From Neobacillus sp. PS3-34 (GTDB lineage Bacteria; Bacillota; Bacilli; Bacillales; Cytobacillaceae): 64,000 bases of DNA. The translations under genes were made by a program, and so were the position numbers. The stretch is from NCBI RefSeq assembly GCF_030915465.1, contig NZ_CP133267.1, positions 4,205,001 through 4,269,000 on the forward strand, in the 5' to 3' direction. Below the pieces are notes generated by a model that saw nothing but the letters and a program-made list of their open reading frames with translations, was not told the DNA's origin and did no database searches. How positions within the stretch are numbered: the first letter of the stretch is position 1; each line of letters begins with the position of its first letter. This document shows positions 27,691-36,568 of the stretch, in pieces.

Positions 27691-29365
27691 ATGTTGAGTA
27701 ATCGTTTACGCCGTTTAAATAGATATAGAGAAATAGTCTCCATCCTGGGTAAGTATGGATATGGTTTTTTAATAGAAGATGTAGGACTTTCTGATTTGCT
27801 AACAATAAAAGACAGGTTTGCAGCGAGTTTTAAACAAGGCGATTCAGAGGAAACGGGGACACGTATCAGAGAGTTATTAGAAGAGTTACGCCGACCTTTG
27901 TGAAGTTGGGACAGCTTTTTAGCATTAGGAGCGACCTGCTGCCGGTAGAGATCATTCGCCAATTGGAGAAGCTGCAGGATGAGGTGACACCCGTACCTGC
28001 TGCAGAAATTCTAGAAAAGATAAAAGTAGAATTAGGAAATCCAGTTGAAGAATTATTTCATTCATTTAATGAGGAATGCATTGGTGCTGCTTCGATCGGC
28101 CAGGTACACGAGGCCACTCTTCATACCGGGGAAAAAGTAGTGGTGAAAGTGCAGAGACCAGGAATTCGAAAAACGGTTTACACTGATCTGCAAATTTTAC
28201 AGGATCTTTCCAGATTGGTTGAAGAAAGGTATAGCTGGGCCGGGATTATCATATTACTGAAATGATGGAAGAACTTGCAGAATCAATAAAAAATGAGCTG
28301 GATTACATCGAAGAAGGTAGAAACATGGAGACGGTCCAGCTTCAATTTCAAGGTAATGAATCGTTTAAGATTCCTGATGTTTTTTGGGATTACACTACTT
28401 CCCATATTTTAACAATGGAGCGGATAGAGGGATGTAAATTAACCAGTCTTAATGAATTACATTTGCAAGCAGGTGAAAAAAGAAAAATTGCAGATTTATT
28501 AGTTGAAGCGTTTATCACGCAAATACTAAGAGAAGGATTTTTCCATGGAGACCCGCATCCTGGCAATTTGCTCTATTTAACGGATACAAAACAGCTGGGA
28601 TTAATTGATTTTGGTCAAATGGGCCGGTTATCCTCAGAGATGAGATATGATGTGACATCTTTAATGATCGGCCTAATGAATGAAGATACCGATCAAGTCG
28701 TAAAAGCAATGTATCGGCTTACTGATGTTCCAGCTTCTGTGGATGAAAAGAAGTTTTATAGTGATATAGAGAGAATTAGCAAAAAATACAGTCACGTTCC
28801 GTTAGGTGAAATGAACTTCGGTATTACAATTAGTGAGTTATTTGCAACGGCGCAGGACCATCGAATCCGTATACCAAAGGATTTTTTGATGCTCGGAAAG
28901 ACGTTGATAACAGTGGAAGGCATCATATCTGAAATAGATCCGACTCTTAACCTGCTAACCCTTGCAAAGCCCTACGGTGAACAATTGGTAAGAGAGAGGT
29001 ACGACCCATTAAAAATGGGCAAGCGATTTGTAGAGAATGCGGAGGACCTAACAGGAACTTTACTTAATTTGCCAGGAAAAATTGAGGACGTGTTAGAGAA
29101 AACCTCAGAAGGAAATTTGAAGGTTGAAATCAGTCTGTCAGAAATTAGTGACATATTTAATAAAATAGATCGAATCAGCAACCAGGTTTCCTTCAGTTTA
29201 ACCCTTCTGGCTTTTAGTATAGTAGTATTAGGACTTATTGTGGGAGCCACCTTTGGTACGGATACCTTTTTGACAAGTATACATGCCTTGGAAATAGGCT
29301 TTGTTATTTCATTTCTTATGTTCCTATGGATTATTTATTCAATTTTAAAATCAGGAAGATTTTAA
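27691..29365 (+). CDS. AarF/UbiB (ABC1) family atypical kinase, frame disrupted twice
   Basis: Three overlapping frames form one UbiB-family protein of about 558 residues. The conserved KxGQ motif is in VKLGQLFSIRSDLLP, the A-rich loop in IGAASIGQVHEATL, followed by VVVKVQRPGI (Lys of the N-lobe), NELDYIEEGRN, FFHGDPHPGN and LIDFGQMGRL (the family HxDxxxxN and DFG). Two C-terminal membrane helices follow. Single bases are missing near 27890 and near 28244. UbiB proteins are ATPases that extract or move prenyl-quinone lipids; the Gram-positive role is probably in isoprenoid-quinone handling. It is cotranscribed with the phasin-like gene. Confidence 0.88.
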
Positions 29366-29382
29366 AGGAATTTATTAAATAT

Positions 29383-29412
29383 AAAGCTGAGGAGAATCTT
29401 CCTCAGCTTCAT
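29383..29412 (+). terminator. Hairpin after the AarF gene
   Basis: AAGCTGAGGA and TCCTCAGCTT pair around a short loop, 20 bp after the stop. The T-run is weak, so termination is likely but not certain. Confidence 0.65.
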
Positions 29413-29576
29413 ATTTAAACCCACGAACCTTTTATATTTTTGAAATATTAGAACAAATAAGGTAAACTTCTATTCTAAATATATTTTCAAAGCCATAGTG
29501 TTAGTATACAAGAGAAAAGATGAGCATTGTGATGTTTATTAATTGGAAAATGAACAAAATGGGGAGAAATGGAAAG

Positions 29577-30362
29577 ATGGAGACTTTACTTATTTTTCAA
29601 GATGAAGAATCAAATAAATTTTGGAAAATAGCAGTTACAGGAAATACATATACCATTACATTTGGTAAAAAAGGGACAACCGGTGCGGTGAAAACAAAAA
29701 AATTTGTGTCACGTCATATTTGCGAGAATGAAGCATGCAAAATGATTGAGGCTAAAATGAAACAAGGCTATAAGCCAGTAGAATATTCCGCACATATAAT
29801 AAAAGAAAGTTCAATGGATGAAAAATTGTTTTGGAAGCTGATAGAAACTGCGAAGAACAAGGGAGAAGATTCAGAGAGTCAGCTCGAATGGCTAATTAGG
29901 CATTTAGCAAGAAAACCAATTAAAGAAATCATTAAATTTGATTCTATATTTAATGAGAATTATCAAAAGTCGTATTCTTCGGATATTTGGGCAGCTGCCT
30001 ATATCATATTGGGTGGCTGTTCAGACGACTGTTTTGATTACTTTCGGGCTTGGCTGCTATATTTAGGGAAAGAAAAGTATGAAGAAGCCGTGTCTAATCC
30101 AGAGTCGATTATTCCATATTTAAATAGCCTGCATGGTGAAATGCCCCAGTTAGAGGAATTGACCTGTGCTGCCATGACGGCATATGAAGAAAAAACGGGC
30201 ATGGACGACGGAAGTTATTACGATTTATATGAACAGCTGGCAGGTAATTATGGGGATGTTCCAGAGCTGATATTGGATTGGGATGAAGACGACGAAGATG
30301 CGTTGCAGCAAAAATTCCCCCTCCTCTGGGAGCTTTATGGAGAGAATCCCCTAGAATATTAA
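29577..30362 (+). CDS. WGR plus DUF4240 domain protein
   Basis: From the ATG at 29577 (GGGGAG upstream; earlier in-frame ATGs give an unlikely leader) the about 261-residue product starts with a WGR-like domain, FWKIAVTGNTYTITFGKKGT to about residue 75. A DUF4240-type helical domain follows (MDEKLFWKLIETAKNKGEDS to the C-terminus), ending in an acidic region. WGR domains bind nucleic acid ends in PARPs; here the domain stands with DUF4240 alone and no known role. It is monocistronic. Confidence 0.75.
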   Translation: METLLIFQDEESNKFWKIAVTGNTYTITFGKKGTTGAVKTKKFVSRHICENEACKMIEAKMKQGYKPVEYSAHIIKESSMDEKLFWKLIETAKNKGEDSESQLEWLIRHLARKPIKEIIKFDSIFNENYQKSYSSDIWAAAYIILGGCSDDCFDYFRAWLLYLGKEKYEEAVSNPESIIPYLNSLHGEMPQLEELTCAAMTAYEEKTGMDDGSYYDLYEQLAGNYGDVPELILDWDEDDEDALQQKFPLLWELYGENPLEY

Positions 30363-30512
30363 TACACCAAAATTGCTCTTAAAATAAAAGGAAATACTGA
30401 AAAAAGCACAAAATCAAAAATGGTTTTTGTGCTTTTTCTATTTGTCGCAAAGCTAAGTATTCATATTAATAAATTTCCTGAAATTCCACTTTACAAATAT
30501 ATCCTAAATGTT

Positions 30513-30545
30513 ATAGAATTTCTATGTACCTAAAATATCTAGGTA
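30513..30545 (+). promoter_or_regulatory. Tandem palindromes upstream of padR, likely autoregulatory operator
   Basis: ATAGAA-T-TTCTAT (30513-30525) and TACCTA-N7-TAGGTA (30527-30545) lie directly before the padR ribosome binding site. A closely related palindrome precedes the DUF4173 gene at 31538-31560, which suggests a shared binding site. Confidence 0.6.
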
Positions 30546-30554
30546 GGTGAAAAA

Positions 30555-30901
30555 ATGTTTAATCGAGAATTGGTTAAAGGAAGTACATCATTAATCCTAC
30601 TGCAATTATTAAACGAACGGGATATGTATGGCTATGAGTTGGTTAAGGAATTAGAAAAACGCAGTGACAATGATTTCAGTGTGAAGGAAGGGACATTGTA
30701 TCCAGCTCTTCATAAGCTCGAAAAGCAGGAATATATTGATTGCTATTGGCGGGAGCAGGAAAAAGGCCAGCCCGTAAATATTACCGCATAACTAAACCCG
30801 GCCAGGAATTATTGGAAGAAAAGACCCAGGAATGGAAAGACTTTGTCCGAGTAATGAACAAGGTTATGGGGAGAACGCAAAATGGAACAGCTGAAGAATA
30901 A
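30555..30901 (+). CDS. PadR family transcriptional regulator, frame disrupted
   Basis: The first 72 residues are a PadR winged helix ([40 protein letters not shown]). One C is missing at the run 30771-30773, after which the next frame gives [16 protein letters not shown] and a C-terminal dimerisation helix to the TAA at 30899-30901, restoring the normal length of about 115 residues. The end overlaps the start of the HAAS gene, so they are coupled. PadR of this type usually represses its own operon and adjacent membrane-protein genes. Confidence 0.87.
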
Positions 30902-31520
30902 GTTTTTAAAGGAATTAGCAAAGGGACTTGGAAATTATGAAGGGAAAGAGAGCATCCTTCAGGAATACGAAGCCCATTTGGATGAATTATTGGCTGAATT
31001 CATGGATGTTGAAAATGAAAGAGAAATACAGGAGCAAATTATGTCCCGTCTGGGAAGCCCGGATGAGATAGCCAGTATGTGGAGAGCTGAACTTTCAGTC
31101 ACCCCGAGTAAGATGAAATGGCTTTTTTTCCTCTTGAACATTGTATTTTTTACAGGAGGAAGTGTACTTACACTTATTCATAATTTATATCAGTGGGATT
31201 GGCTATCAGGCGTTTGGCTCCATTTGACTGCTATTCCAATCATCATTGCATTTATCTATATGTTTTTCTGGGCTTTGTTAGGATATGAAATTGGAAAAGG
31301 TTTTGGACATAAGGGAAAAAGACTTTTGAAGAAAACTTTTTTGCTGTCATTGATTCCGAATCTTGTGCTAATGATTTTGACTGTATTCCAAATCATCCCT
31401 CACAATTGGTTTGAACCATTATTATCAAGAGAATTTATTTTTGCATGTATCATTTTTACGATCTTCCTTTATCCTATCTCATTGATTGGCTACCGATGGG
31501 GAAAAAAAGCTTCCATTTAA
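30882..31520 (+). CDS. HAAS/DUF1700-type membrane protein
   Basis: The N-terminal about 75 residues form the HAAS helical domain (NYEGKESILQEYEAHLDELL, then IMSRLGSPDEIASMW), which typically partners PadR regulators. Four membrane helices follow, the last near the C-terminus. The gene overlaps padR by 20 bp. HAAS-PadR pairs are common in Firmicutes; the HAAS protein may hold the regulator at the membrane, but this is inference from the pairing. Confidence 0.75.
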   Translation: MEQLKNKFLKELAKGLGNYEGKESILQEYEAHLDELLAEFMDVENEREIQEQIMSRLGSPDEIASMWRAELSVTPSKMKWLFFLLNIVFFTGGSVLTLIHNLYQWDWLSGVWLHLTAIPIIIAFIYMFFWALLGYEIGKGFGHKGKRLLKKTFLLSLIPNLVLMILTVFQIIPHNWFEPLLSREFIFACIIFTIFLYPISLIGYRWGKKASI

Positions 31521-31537
31521 GAAGTTTTTTTTGCTCG

Positions 31538-31560
31538 TATACATAGAAAATCTATGTATA
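31538..31560 (+). promoter_or_regulatory. Perfect palindrome upstream of the DUF4173 gene, likely PadR operator
   Basis: TATACATAGA (31538-31547) and TCTATGTATA (31551-31560) are exact reverse complements with a 3-bp spacer. The half site agrees with those of the padR-proximal palindrome at 30513-30525, supporting one regulon. Confidence 0.65.
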
Positions 31561-31651
31561 TAGAATAATGATATCGTAATTGATATCTCTATTTTATTTT
31601 TTAATTATATACCTAGAATTACTATGCAGTAATAATTAGGAGGAAATCAAA

Positions 31652-33112
31652 ATGGAAACGAAAATAGAAAAACGGGATTGGTTATTCTTATTAGTGTGTC
31701 TATTGTTAGGTGTTTTGGGTGAAGAAGCATTTTTTCGTGATCGAATAGGAATATCCTATTTAGTTTTTATTATTGGTTTTTACGCTATTTTCTTTTGGAG
31801 ATTTAGAGGCTTTAACTTTTCGCACCAGCGGCTTGGCTATTTTATTCTTTGCTGTATATGGATTTTGGCAGCAAATTTTTTCCTCTACGATAACATGGTG
31901 TTCTATTCATTAAACCTACTTGCTTTGCCCGTGTTGGTGATTTTTCATATCGTATTGATAACAAGTCCAAAAAACATAAACTGGAGTAAACCAGTCTTTA
32001 TATTCTATCTGTTTTCAAAATTGCTCGATTCCATTAAATTTAATTTCTCATTTGCAAAGGGAAGTGGGAAATTTTTTAAAGAGGGAGCGGATGAAAAAAA
32101 ATATCAAGTGTGGAAGAAGGTTATTGTAGGAGTAGCAATTTCCATTCCTGTTCTTTTTATCGTTTTAAACTTGCTGATGTCCGCCGATAGTCAGTTTGAA
32201 CGGATAATTGGAAATTTCCCGCAATGGTTTGACGTTATGAGTTCAGAGAATATCTTCAGATGTATTGTCGTTTTAATTTACACTTTTGCATTCTTTGGAC
32301 TTATGCAGGTATTAATTCAACGGAAAATCCAGGTCATTGATCCGCAAAACAATAATCAGTTTATAAAATTTGACGATATTATCGCTTTAACTGTATTGGT
32401 GTTAATTAATTCTGTTTACTTGCTGTTCGTGCTAGTGCAATTCAAATACTTTTTTAGCGGAACGCTGCAGGGGGATTACACATACGCTCAATATGCAAGG
32501 CGAGGATTTTTTGAATTGTTGTTCGTTACCATGATTAATTTGTCGATTACCGTTTTTGTGATTTCTTTTGTAAAATCAACAGGAAAAAATGTGAAAAGAA
32601 TTATGAAAATCATTCTGTCAATTCTTATTTTATCTAGTGTGATTATACTGTCCTCTGCGTTTATGCGGATGCTCATGTACGAGGAGGCCTACGGATTTAC
32701 TTTTACAAGGGTGCTAGTCCATTCATTCATGATTTTTCTATTAATAATTATTGCCTATACCTTGGTGAGAATATGGCTTGAAAGGATATCCCTTTTCCAT
32801 TTCTATTTTATTGCAGGACTTTTATATTACACTTGCATTAATATTATTAATATCGATCAAATCGTTGTGAATGAAAATATAGGAAGATATGAACAAACGG
32901 GAAAGATTGATATTCATTACCTTAACAGTCTCTCCTATACTGGAGTACTGTCATTGATTGACCTTTATGAAAAAGATTTGAAAATAAATGGTCTCTCAGA
33001 GACTCTAAAAGAACGTCAGGCATCTGGTAATTCAGAAAAAACACCATGGCAGTCCTATAATTTGACAAGAGATCATGCATTAAAAGAATTAAGGGATTTA
33101 AGAATCCAATAG
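31652..33112 (+). CDS. DUF4173 domain multi-pass membrane protein
   Basis: A 486-residue protein with about twelve hydrophobic helices and a conserved central/C-terminal block (GDYTYAQYARRGFFELLFVT, later KIDIHYLNSLSYTGVLSLID) typical of DUF4173. The start follows AGGAGG. It lies 131 bp after the HAAS gene, with its own palindromic operator, and forms the third part of the PadR-HAAS-DUF4173 locus. The function of DUF4173 is unknown; the polar C-terminal tail is likely on one side of the membrane. Confidence 0.82.
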   Translation: METKIEKRDWLFLLVCLLLGVLGEEAFFRDRIGISYLVFIIGFYAIFFWRFRGFNFSHQRLGYFILCCIWILAANFFLYDNMVFYSLNLLALPVLVIFHIVLITSPKNINWSKPVFIFYLFSKLLDSIKFNFSFAKGSGKFFKEGADEKKYQVWKKVIVGVAISIPVLFIVLNLLMSADSQFERIIGNFPQWFDVMSSENIFRCIVVLIYTFAFFGLMQVLIQRKIQVIDPQNNNQFIKFDDIIALTVLVLINSVYLLFVLVQFKYFFSGTLQGDYTYAQYARRGFFELLFVTMINLSITVFVISFVKSTGKNVKRIMKIILSILILSSVIILSSAFMRMLMYEEAYGFTFTRVLVHSFMIFLLIIIAYTLVRIWLERISLFHFYFIAGLLYYTCINIINIDQIVVNENIGRYEQTGKIDIHYLNSLSYTGVLSLIDLYEKDLKINGLSETLKERQASGNSEKTPWQSYNLTRDHALKELRDLRIQ

Positions 33113-33289
33113 CAAAAACAAAAGCTGGCTTACTATTATGCTAAAGGGTTCTATATTGAAGTGCTTAATAATGAAATTACCAGCTCTTTATTTCTTGAAG
33201 GTAAAAAAACTATTATAGCGAATAGGTTTATGGGGGATTTATATAATTAAAAAAAATTATTAATCTAGCAAAAGCGAAGGGGCTATTAC

Positions 33290-34057
33290 ATGTTTGAGCA
33301 ATTTGAAGTTTTTATGATTCCTTTTAATCTGTATAGAACTGTCCGAGTGTTCTTACCTGAGGATTATCATCAAAATGAGAAAGAATACCCCGTTCTATAT
33401 ATGCATGATGGGCAAAATTTATTTAAGGATGAAGATACCTCGTACGGAACGTCGTGGGGAATAGCGGATTATCTTAGCATCAGTGGTCTGGATTTAATTG
33501 TGGTTGGGATTGATTGCAATCAAGAAGGTTTTAAGCGCCTCGATGAATATGGCCCGTGGGTGAGCGCAGCCATGCCTATGATTTATCCTGAGATTAAGGA
33601 AACAGTCGGAGGCGAAGGTAAGGAATATATCGATTTTATCGTCCAGGAACTAAAACCGATGATAGACCAAAAATATCGAACGAAACCAGATGAGTCTTCA
33701 ATGGCAGGCAGCTCGATGGGCGGATTGATATCTACTTATGCAGCATGTGCTTACCCGGAGATATTTAAAAGGGTCGCCGCTGTATCTCCTGCTTATTGGT
33801 TTAACCAGGATGAAATCGAAAATTTGATTTCTGAAAGTGATTTGGCTGGAGTTGAGAGATTCTACCTCGATATTGGAACAAGAGAATCGTCTGATATAGA
33901 GGCTTGCTACCGTGATGTCGCCTCCAGCCAAACGGTTTATAAACTTCTAAAGGAAAAAATTGAAAATTGCAGGTTCGAAATTATAAGGGATGCTGTCCAT
34001 AACGAAGCAGCATGGAGCGATAGAGTCCCACAAATTTTTAGCTATCTTTATAAATAA
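33290..34057 (+). CDS. Esterase of the alpha/beta-hydrolase fold (esterase D/Fes-like)
   Basis: The 255-residue product has YPVLYMHDGQNLF near the N-terminus, the nucleophile elbow GSSMGG (Ser in MAGSSMGGLISTYAA) and a C-terminal His in DAVHNEAAW, the layout of the putative-esterase family PF00756 (ferric-enterobactin-esterase/tributyrin-esterase relatives). No signal peptide. It starts behind GAAGGGG. The natural ester is unknown. Confidence 0.85.
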   Translation: MFEQFEVFMIPFNLYRTVRVFLPEDYHQNEKEYPVLYMHDGQNLFKDEDTSYGTSWGIADYLSISGLDLIVVGIDCNQEGFKRLDEYGPWVSAAMPMIYPEIKETVGGEGKEYIDFIVQELKPMIDQKYRTKPDESSMAGSSMGGLISTYAACAYPEIFKRVAAVSPAYWFNQDEIENLISESDLAGVERFYLDIGTRESSDIEACYRDVASSQTVYKLLKEKIENCRFEIIRDAVHNEAAWSDRVPQIFSYLYK

Positions 34058-34097
34058 AAGTTAGGGAATCGGTCATTTTTAATTAAGCAAAAGCAAA

Positions 34098-34130
34098 AAA
34101 GGACCTGCTGCACTGCGCAAGTCCTTTGCC
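34098..34130 (-). terminator. Terminator of the minus-strand small membrane protein
   Basis: AAAGGAC (34098-34104) and GTCCTTT (34121-34127); on the minus strand the stem is followed by a T6 run. Confidence 0.7.
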
Positions 34131-34134
34131 AGCA

Positions 34135-34389
34135 TTATCTCAATAAATATTGCACATAAAAATGATAAAAGATCTGAACACCTAAGGCTATTGTAATCAT
34201 CATACCAGTCATAAATTTTGCCTGAAGTATGTAAAAAAAGATCCATAGGAATATAGAGATGACAGGAATCCAGATTGCAAGAGACGAACCGCCAGCCGCT
34301 CCTATATTATATAATTGCAAGACACTAAAAGGAACGATGAAGATTCCAAACAAAATATTTACTAGATGTACAAATTTTCTTTTACGCAT
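34135..34389 (-). CDS. Small membrane protein of unknown function
   Basis: An 84-residue ORF with a basic start (MRKRKFVH) and three hydrophobic segments (about 8-28, 36-54, 58-80). The GGGTGAGAA site is well placed and a terminator follows the stop, so I accept it as a gene. I recognise no family. Confidence 0.6.
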   Translation of the reverse strand: MRKRKFVHLVNILFGIFIVPFSVLQLYNIGAAGGSSLAIWIPVISIFLWIFFYILQAKFMTGMMITIALGVQIFYHFYVQYLLR

Positions 34390-34573
34390 GCTTTCTCACC
34401 CTATTTTCTAAGCTGTATTGGTTGTTTTTCTGATAAGAAACTATACCCCTCTTCTTAAAGAAGAAACATAATGTATATCACGAAAAATACTTCTCGAAAA
34501 TTTATCTCAACAAAAACCATAAAATTATGTTAAAATAGGTTATGGATAATTAAATAGCATCCGTCTTTACGGA

Positions 34574-34607
34574 AGAGGTTCTAGCTACCCTCTCGAAAAA
34601 ACTAGGG
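34574..34607 (+). ncRNA. preQ1-I riboswitch aptamer
   Basis: AGAGGTTCTAGCTACCCTCT starts at 34574, followed by an A-rich tail and ACTAGGG (34601-34607). This matches the class I preQ1 aptamer: a short stem with the conserved TTCTAGCTA loop and a pseudoknot with the A-rich tail. preQ1 binding lowers expression of the queuosine precursor genes downstream. Confidence 0.92.
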
Positions 34608-34608
34608 A

Positions 34609-34643
34609 AAACAGTGCTGCTTTCTTAGTGGTGCTGTTTTTTC
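34609..34643 (+). terminator. Riboswitch-controlled terminator before queC
   Basis: AAACAGTGCTGC and GTGGTGCTGTTT pair over 12 bp including G-U pairs and end in T6, right after the aptamer. This is the expression platform: ligand-bound aptamer favours this hairpin. Confidence 0.85.
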
Positions 34644-34664
34644 GTGAAAAAGGAGAATATTCTG

Positions 34665-35325
34665 ATGATAAAAAAAGAAAAAGCTGTCGTCGTTTTTAGC
34701 GGAGGACAGGACAGCACGACCTGTCTGTTTTGGGCGATGGAACAATTTGCTGAAGTGACAGCAGTAACGTTTGACTATAACCAAAGGCATATTACTGAAA
34801 TTGAATGTGCTAAAAATATAACAAAGGAGCTTGGCATCAAGCATCATATTCTTGATATGAGCCTCCTTAATCAATTAGCTCCGAACGCTTTGACTCGTGA
34901 TGATATCGAAGTTAAAGACGGTGAGGATGGCGGGCTGCCGTCTACGTTTGTACCAGGAAGGAATCTTCTGTTTATGTCGTTTGCCGGTGTCCTAGCCAGC
35001 CAAATCGGAGCAAAACATATTGTCACGGGTGTATGCGAAACGGATTTTAGCGGCTATCCTGACTGCCGTGATGTGTTCGTTAAATCCTTAAATGTAACCT
35101 TGAATCTGTCGATGGATAACCAATTTGTCATCCATACTCCATTAATGTGGCTGAATAAAGCGGAAACGTGGGAGCTAGCTGATGAGCTTGGGGCTTTTGA
35201 TTTTGTCCGTGAAAAAACGCTCACATGCTATAACGGGATCGTTGCCGACGGATGTGGTGAATGCCCGGCTGTAAGCTTAGAAAAAAGGCCTTGATGATTA
35301 TGTGGCTGAACGGAAGGGGATATAA
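34665..35325 (+). CDS. queC: 7-cyano-7-deazaguanine synthase QueC, frame disrupted twice
   Basis: The PP-loop motif [10 protein letters not shown] lies near the N-terminus and the family motif [14 protein letters not shown] in the middle; the zinc-binding Cys cluster is [10 protein letters not shown]. The ATG at 34665 has AAAAAGGAG 9 bp upstream. Two single bases are missing within 20 nt: one T after 35269 and one G in the run 35287-35288. With both restored the end reads [17 protein letters not shown] and stops at 35323-35325, the normal end. QueC converts 7-carboxy-7-deazaguanine to preQ0 using ATP and ammonia. Confidence 0.93.
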
Positions 35326-35327
35326 TT

Positions 35328-35810
35328 ATGTACGGCTTCCGTATTGTTGATAAGCTTCAAAAAATAGATGAAGATATATATCGGGACCAATTAAAATATC
35401 ATTCTAAACGCGTGTTGGTAAGCAAGGAATTTACATTTGATGCAGCACATCACCTTCATAACTATGAAGGCAAATGCAAAAATCTCCATGGCCACACGTA
35501 CCGGGTTATTTTTGGAATCAGCGGATTTGTTGATGAGCGCGGGTTAATGATTGATTTCGGCGATATTAAAGAAATCTGGAAAAATGAAATTGAAATTTTC
35601 CTTGATCATAAATATTTGAACGAAACTCTGCCTCCAATGAATACTACGGCTGAAAACATGGTCGTCTGGATTTATGGAAAAATGGCCGAAGCACTGAAAC
35701 GTGAAGATAGAGTTAACCAATACAGCGGTGCCCGCGTGGAGTTTGTCCGTTTATTTGAAACTCCAACTAGCTATGCGGAAGCAAGACGGGAGTGGATGGA
35801 AGTTGAGTAA
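35328..35810 (+). CDS. queD: 6-carboxy-5,6,7,8-tetrahydropterin synthase QueD
   Basis: The 160-residue product has the zinc-binding pattern FDAAHHLHNYEGKCKNLHGH (three His plus the catalytic Cys) and the glutamate VEFVRLFETPTSYAE at the end. It makes carboxytetrahydropterin from dihydroneopterin triphosphate. It starts 3 bp after the corrected queC end with GAAGGGG upstream, and overlaps queE by 8 bp. Confidence 0.95.
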   Translation: MYGFRIVDKLQKIDEDIYRDQLKYHSKRVLVSKEFTFDAAHHLHNYEGKCKNLHGHTYRVIFGISGFVDERGLMIDFGDIKEIWKNEIEIFLDHKYLNETLPPMNTTAENMVVWIYGKMAEALKREDRVNQYSGARVEFVRLFETPTSYAEARREWMEVE

Positions 35811-36525
35811 GATTCCTGTTATGGAAATTTTCGGACCCACTATTCAGGGGGAAGGAATGGTGATCGGCCAGAAGACGATGTTTGTGCGGACTGCTGGCTG
35901 TGATTATTCCTGTGCCTGGTGCGATTCTTCCTTTACGTGGGATGGTTCCGGCAAGGATTTGATCCGACAGATGGAAGCGGAGGAAATCTGGAATGAATTG
36001 AAAGCCCATGGCGGAGAAAGCTTTTCATTTGTCACCATTTCAGGTGGAAACCCCGCACTATTGAAAAACCTGAACGAATTAATCACGATATTAAAAGATA
36101 ACAATATTAAAATCTGTCTTGAAACACAGGGAAGCAAGTGGCAGGACTGGTTTTATGAAATTGACGAACTAACCCTTTCACCAAAACCGCCAAGCTCGAA
36201 AATGGTAACTGACTTTGATGTGCTGGATTCCATCGTATCCAAGCTCCAGGGTAAATCTCAAAACTTCAGTTTAAAGGTGGTTGTTTTTGACGACCAGGAT
36301 TATGAATACGCGCGTCATATACACAATAGATACCATGATGTTCCATTCTACCTGCAAGTTGGAAATGATGATATTACCACAATTGATAACGGAAATCTCA
36401 TATCCAGGTTACTCGAAAAATACGAAGTGCTGATCAACAAGGTCACAGGGGATTCAGAACTGAACAATGTCAGAGTGCTTCCTCAATTGCATACTTATAT
36501 TTGGGGTAACAAACGGGGAGTTTAA
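35803..36525 (+). CDS. queE: 7-carboxy-7-deazaguanine synthase QueE (radical SAM)
   Basis: MEIFGPTIQGEGMVIGQKTM is followed by the radical-SAM cluster motif CDYSCAWCDSSF, where the spacing differs from canonical CxxxCxxC in the way known for some QueE proteins, then TISGGNPALL and FYLQVGNDD. The TTG start at 35803, overlapping the queD end, gives 240 residues, as in B. subtilis QueE; the frame is open further up inside queD. It closes the queCDE operon. No queF follows, so preQ0 reductase must be encoded elsewhere. Confidence 0.94.
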   Translation: MSKIPVMEIFGPTIQGEGMVIGQKTMFVRTAGCDYSCAWCDSSFTWDGSGKDLIRQMEAEEIWNELKAHGGESFSFVTISGGNPALLKNLNELITILKDNNIKICLETQGSKWQDWFYEIDELTLSPKPPSSKMVTDFDVLDSIVSKLQGKSQNFSLKVVVFDDQDYEYARHIHNRYHDVPFYLQVGNDDITTIDNGNLISRLLEKYEVLINKVTGDSELNNVRVLPQLHTYIWGNKRGV

Positions 36526-36528
36526 GCC

Positions 36529-36568
36529 AAAAAGGCAGTGTGATCTAAATGATCACACTGCCTTTTTT
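36529..36568. terminator. Bidirectional terminator between queE and the membrane protein
   Basis: Perfect 17-bp arms (36529-36545 and 36551-36567; core GGCAGTGTGATC / GATCACACTGCC) with a 5-nt loop, and both A- and T-runs. It serves the converging genes on either side. Confidence 0.92.
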
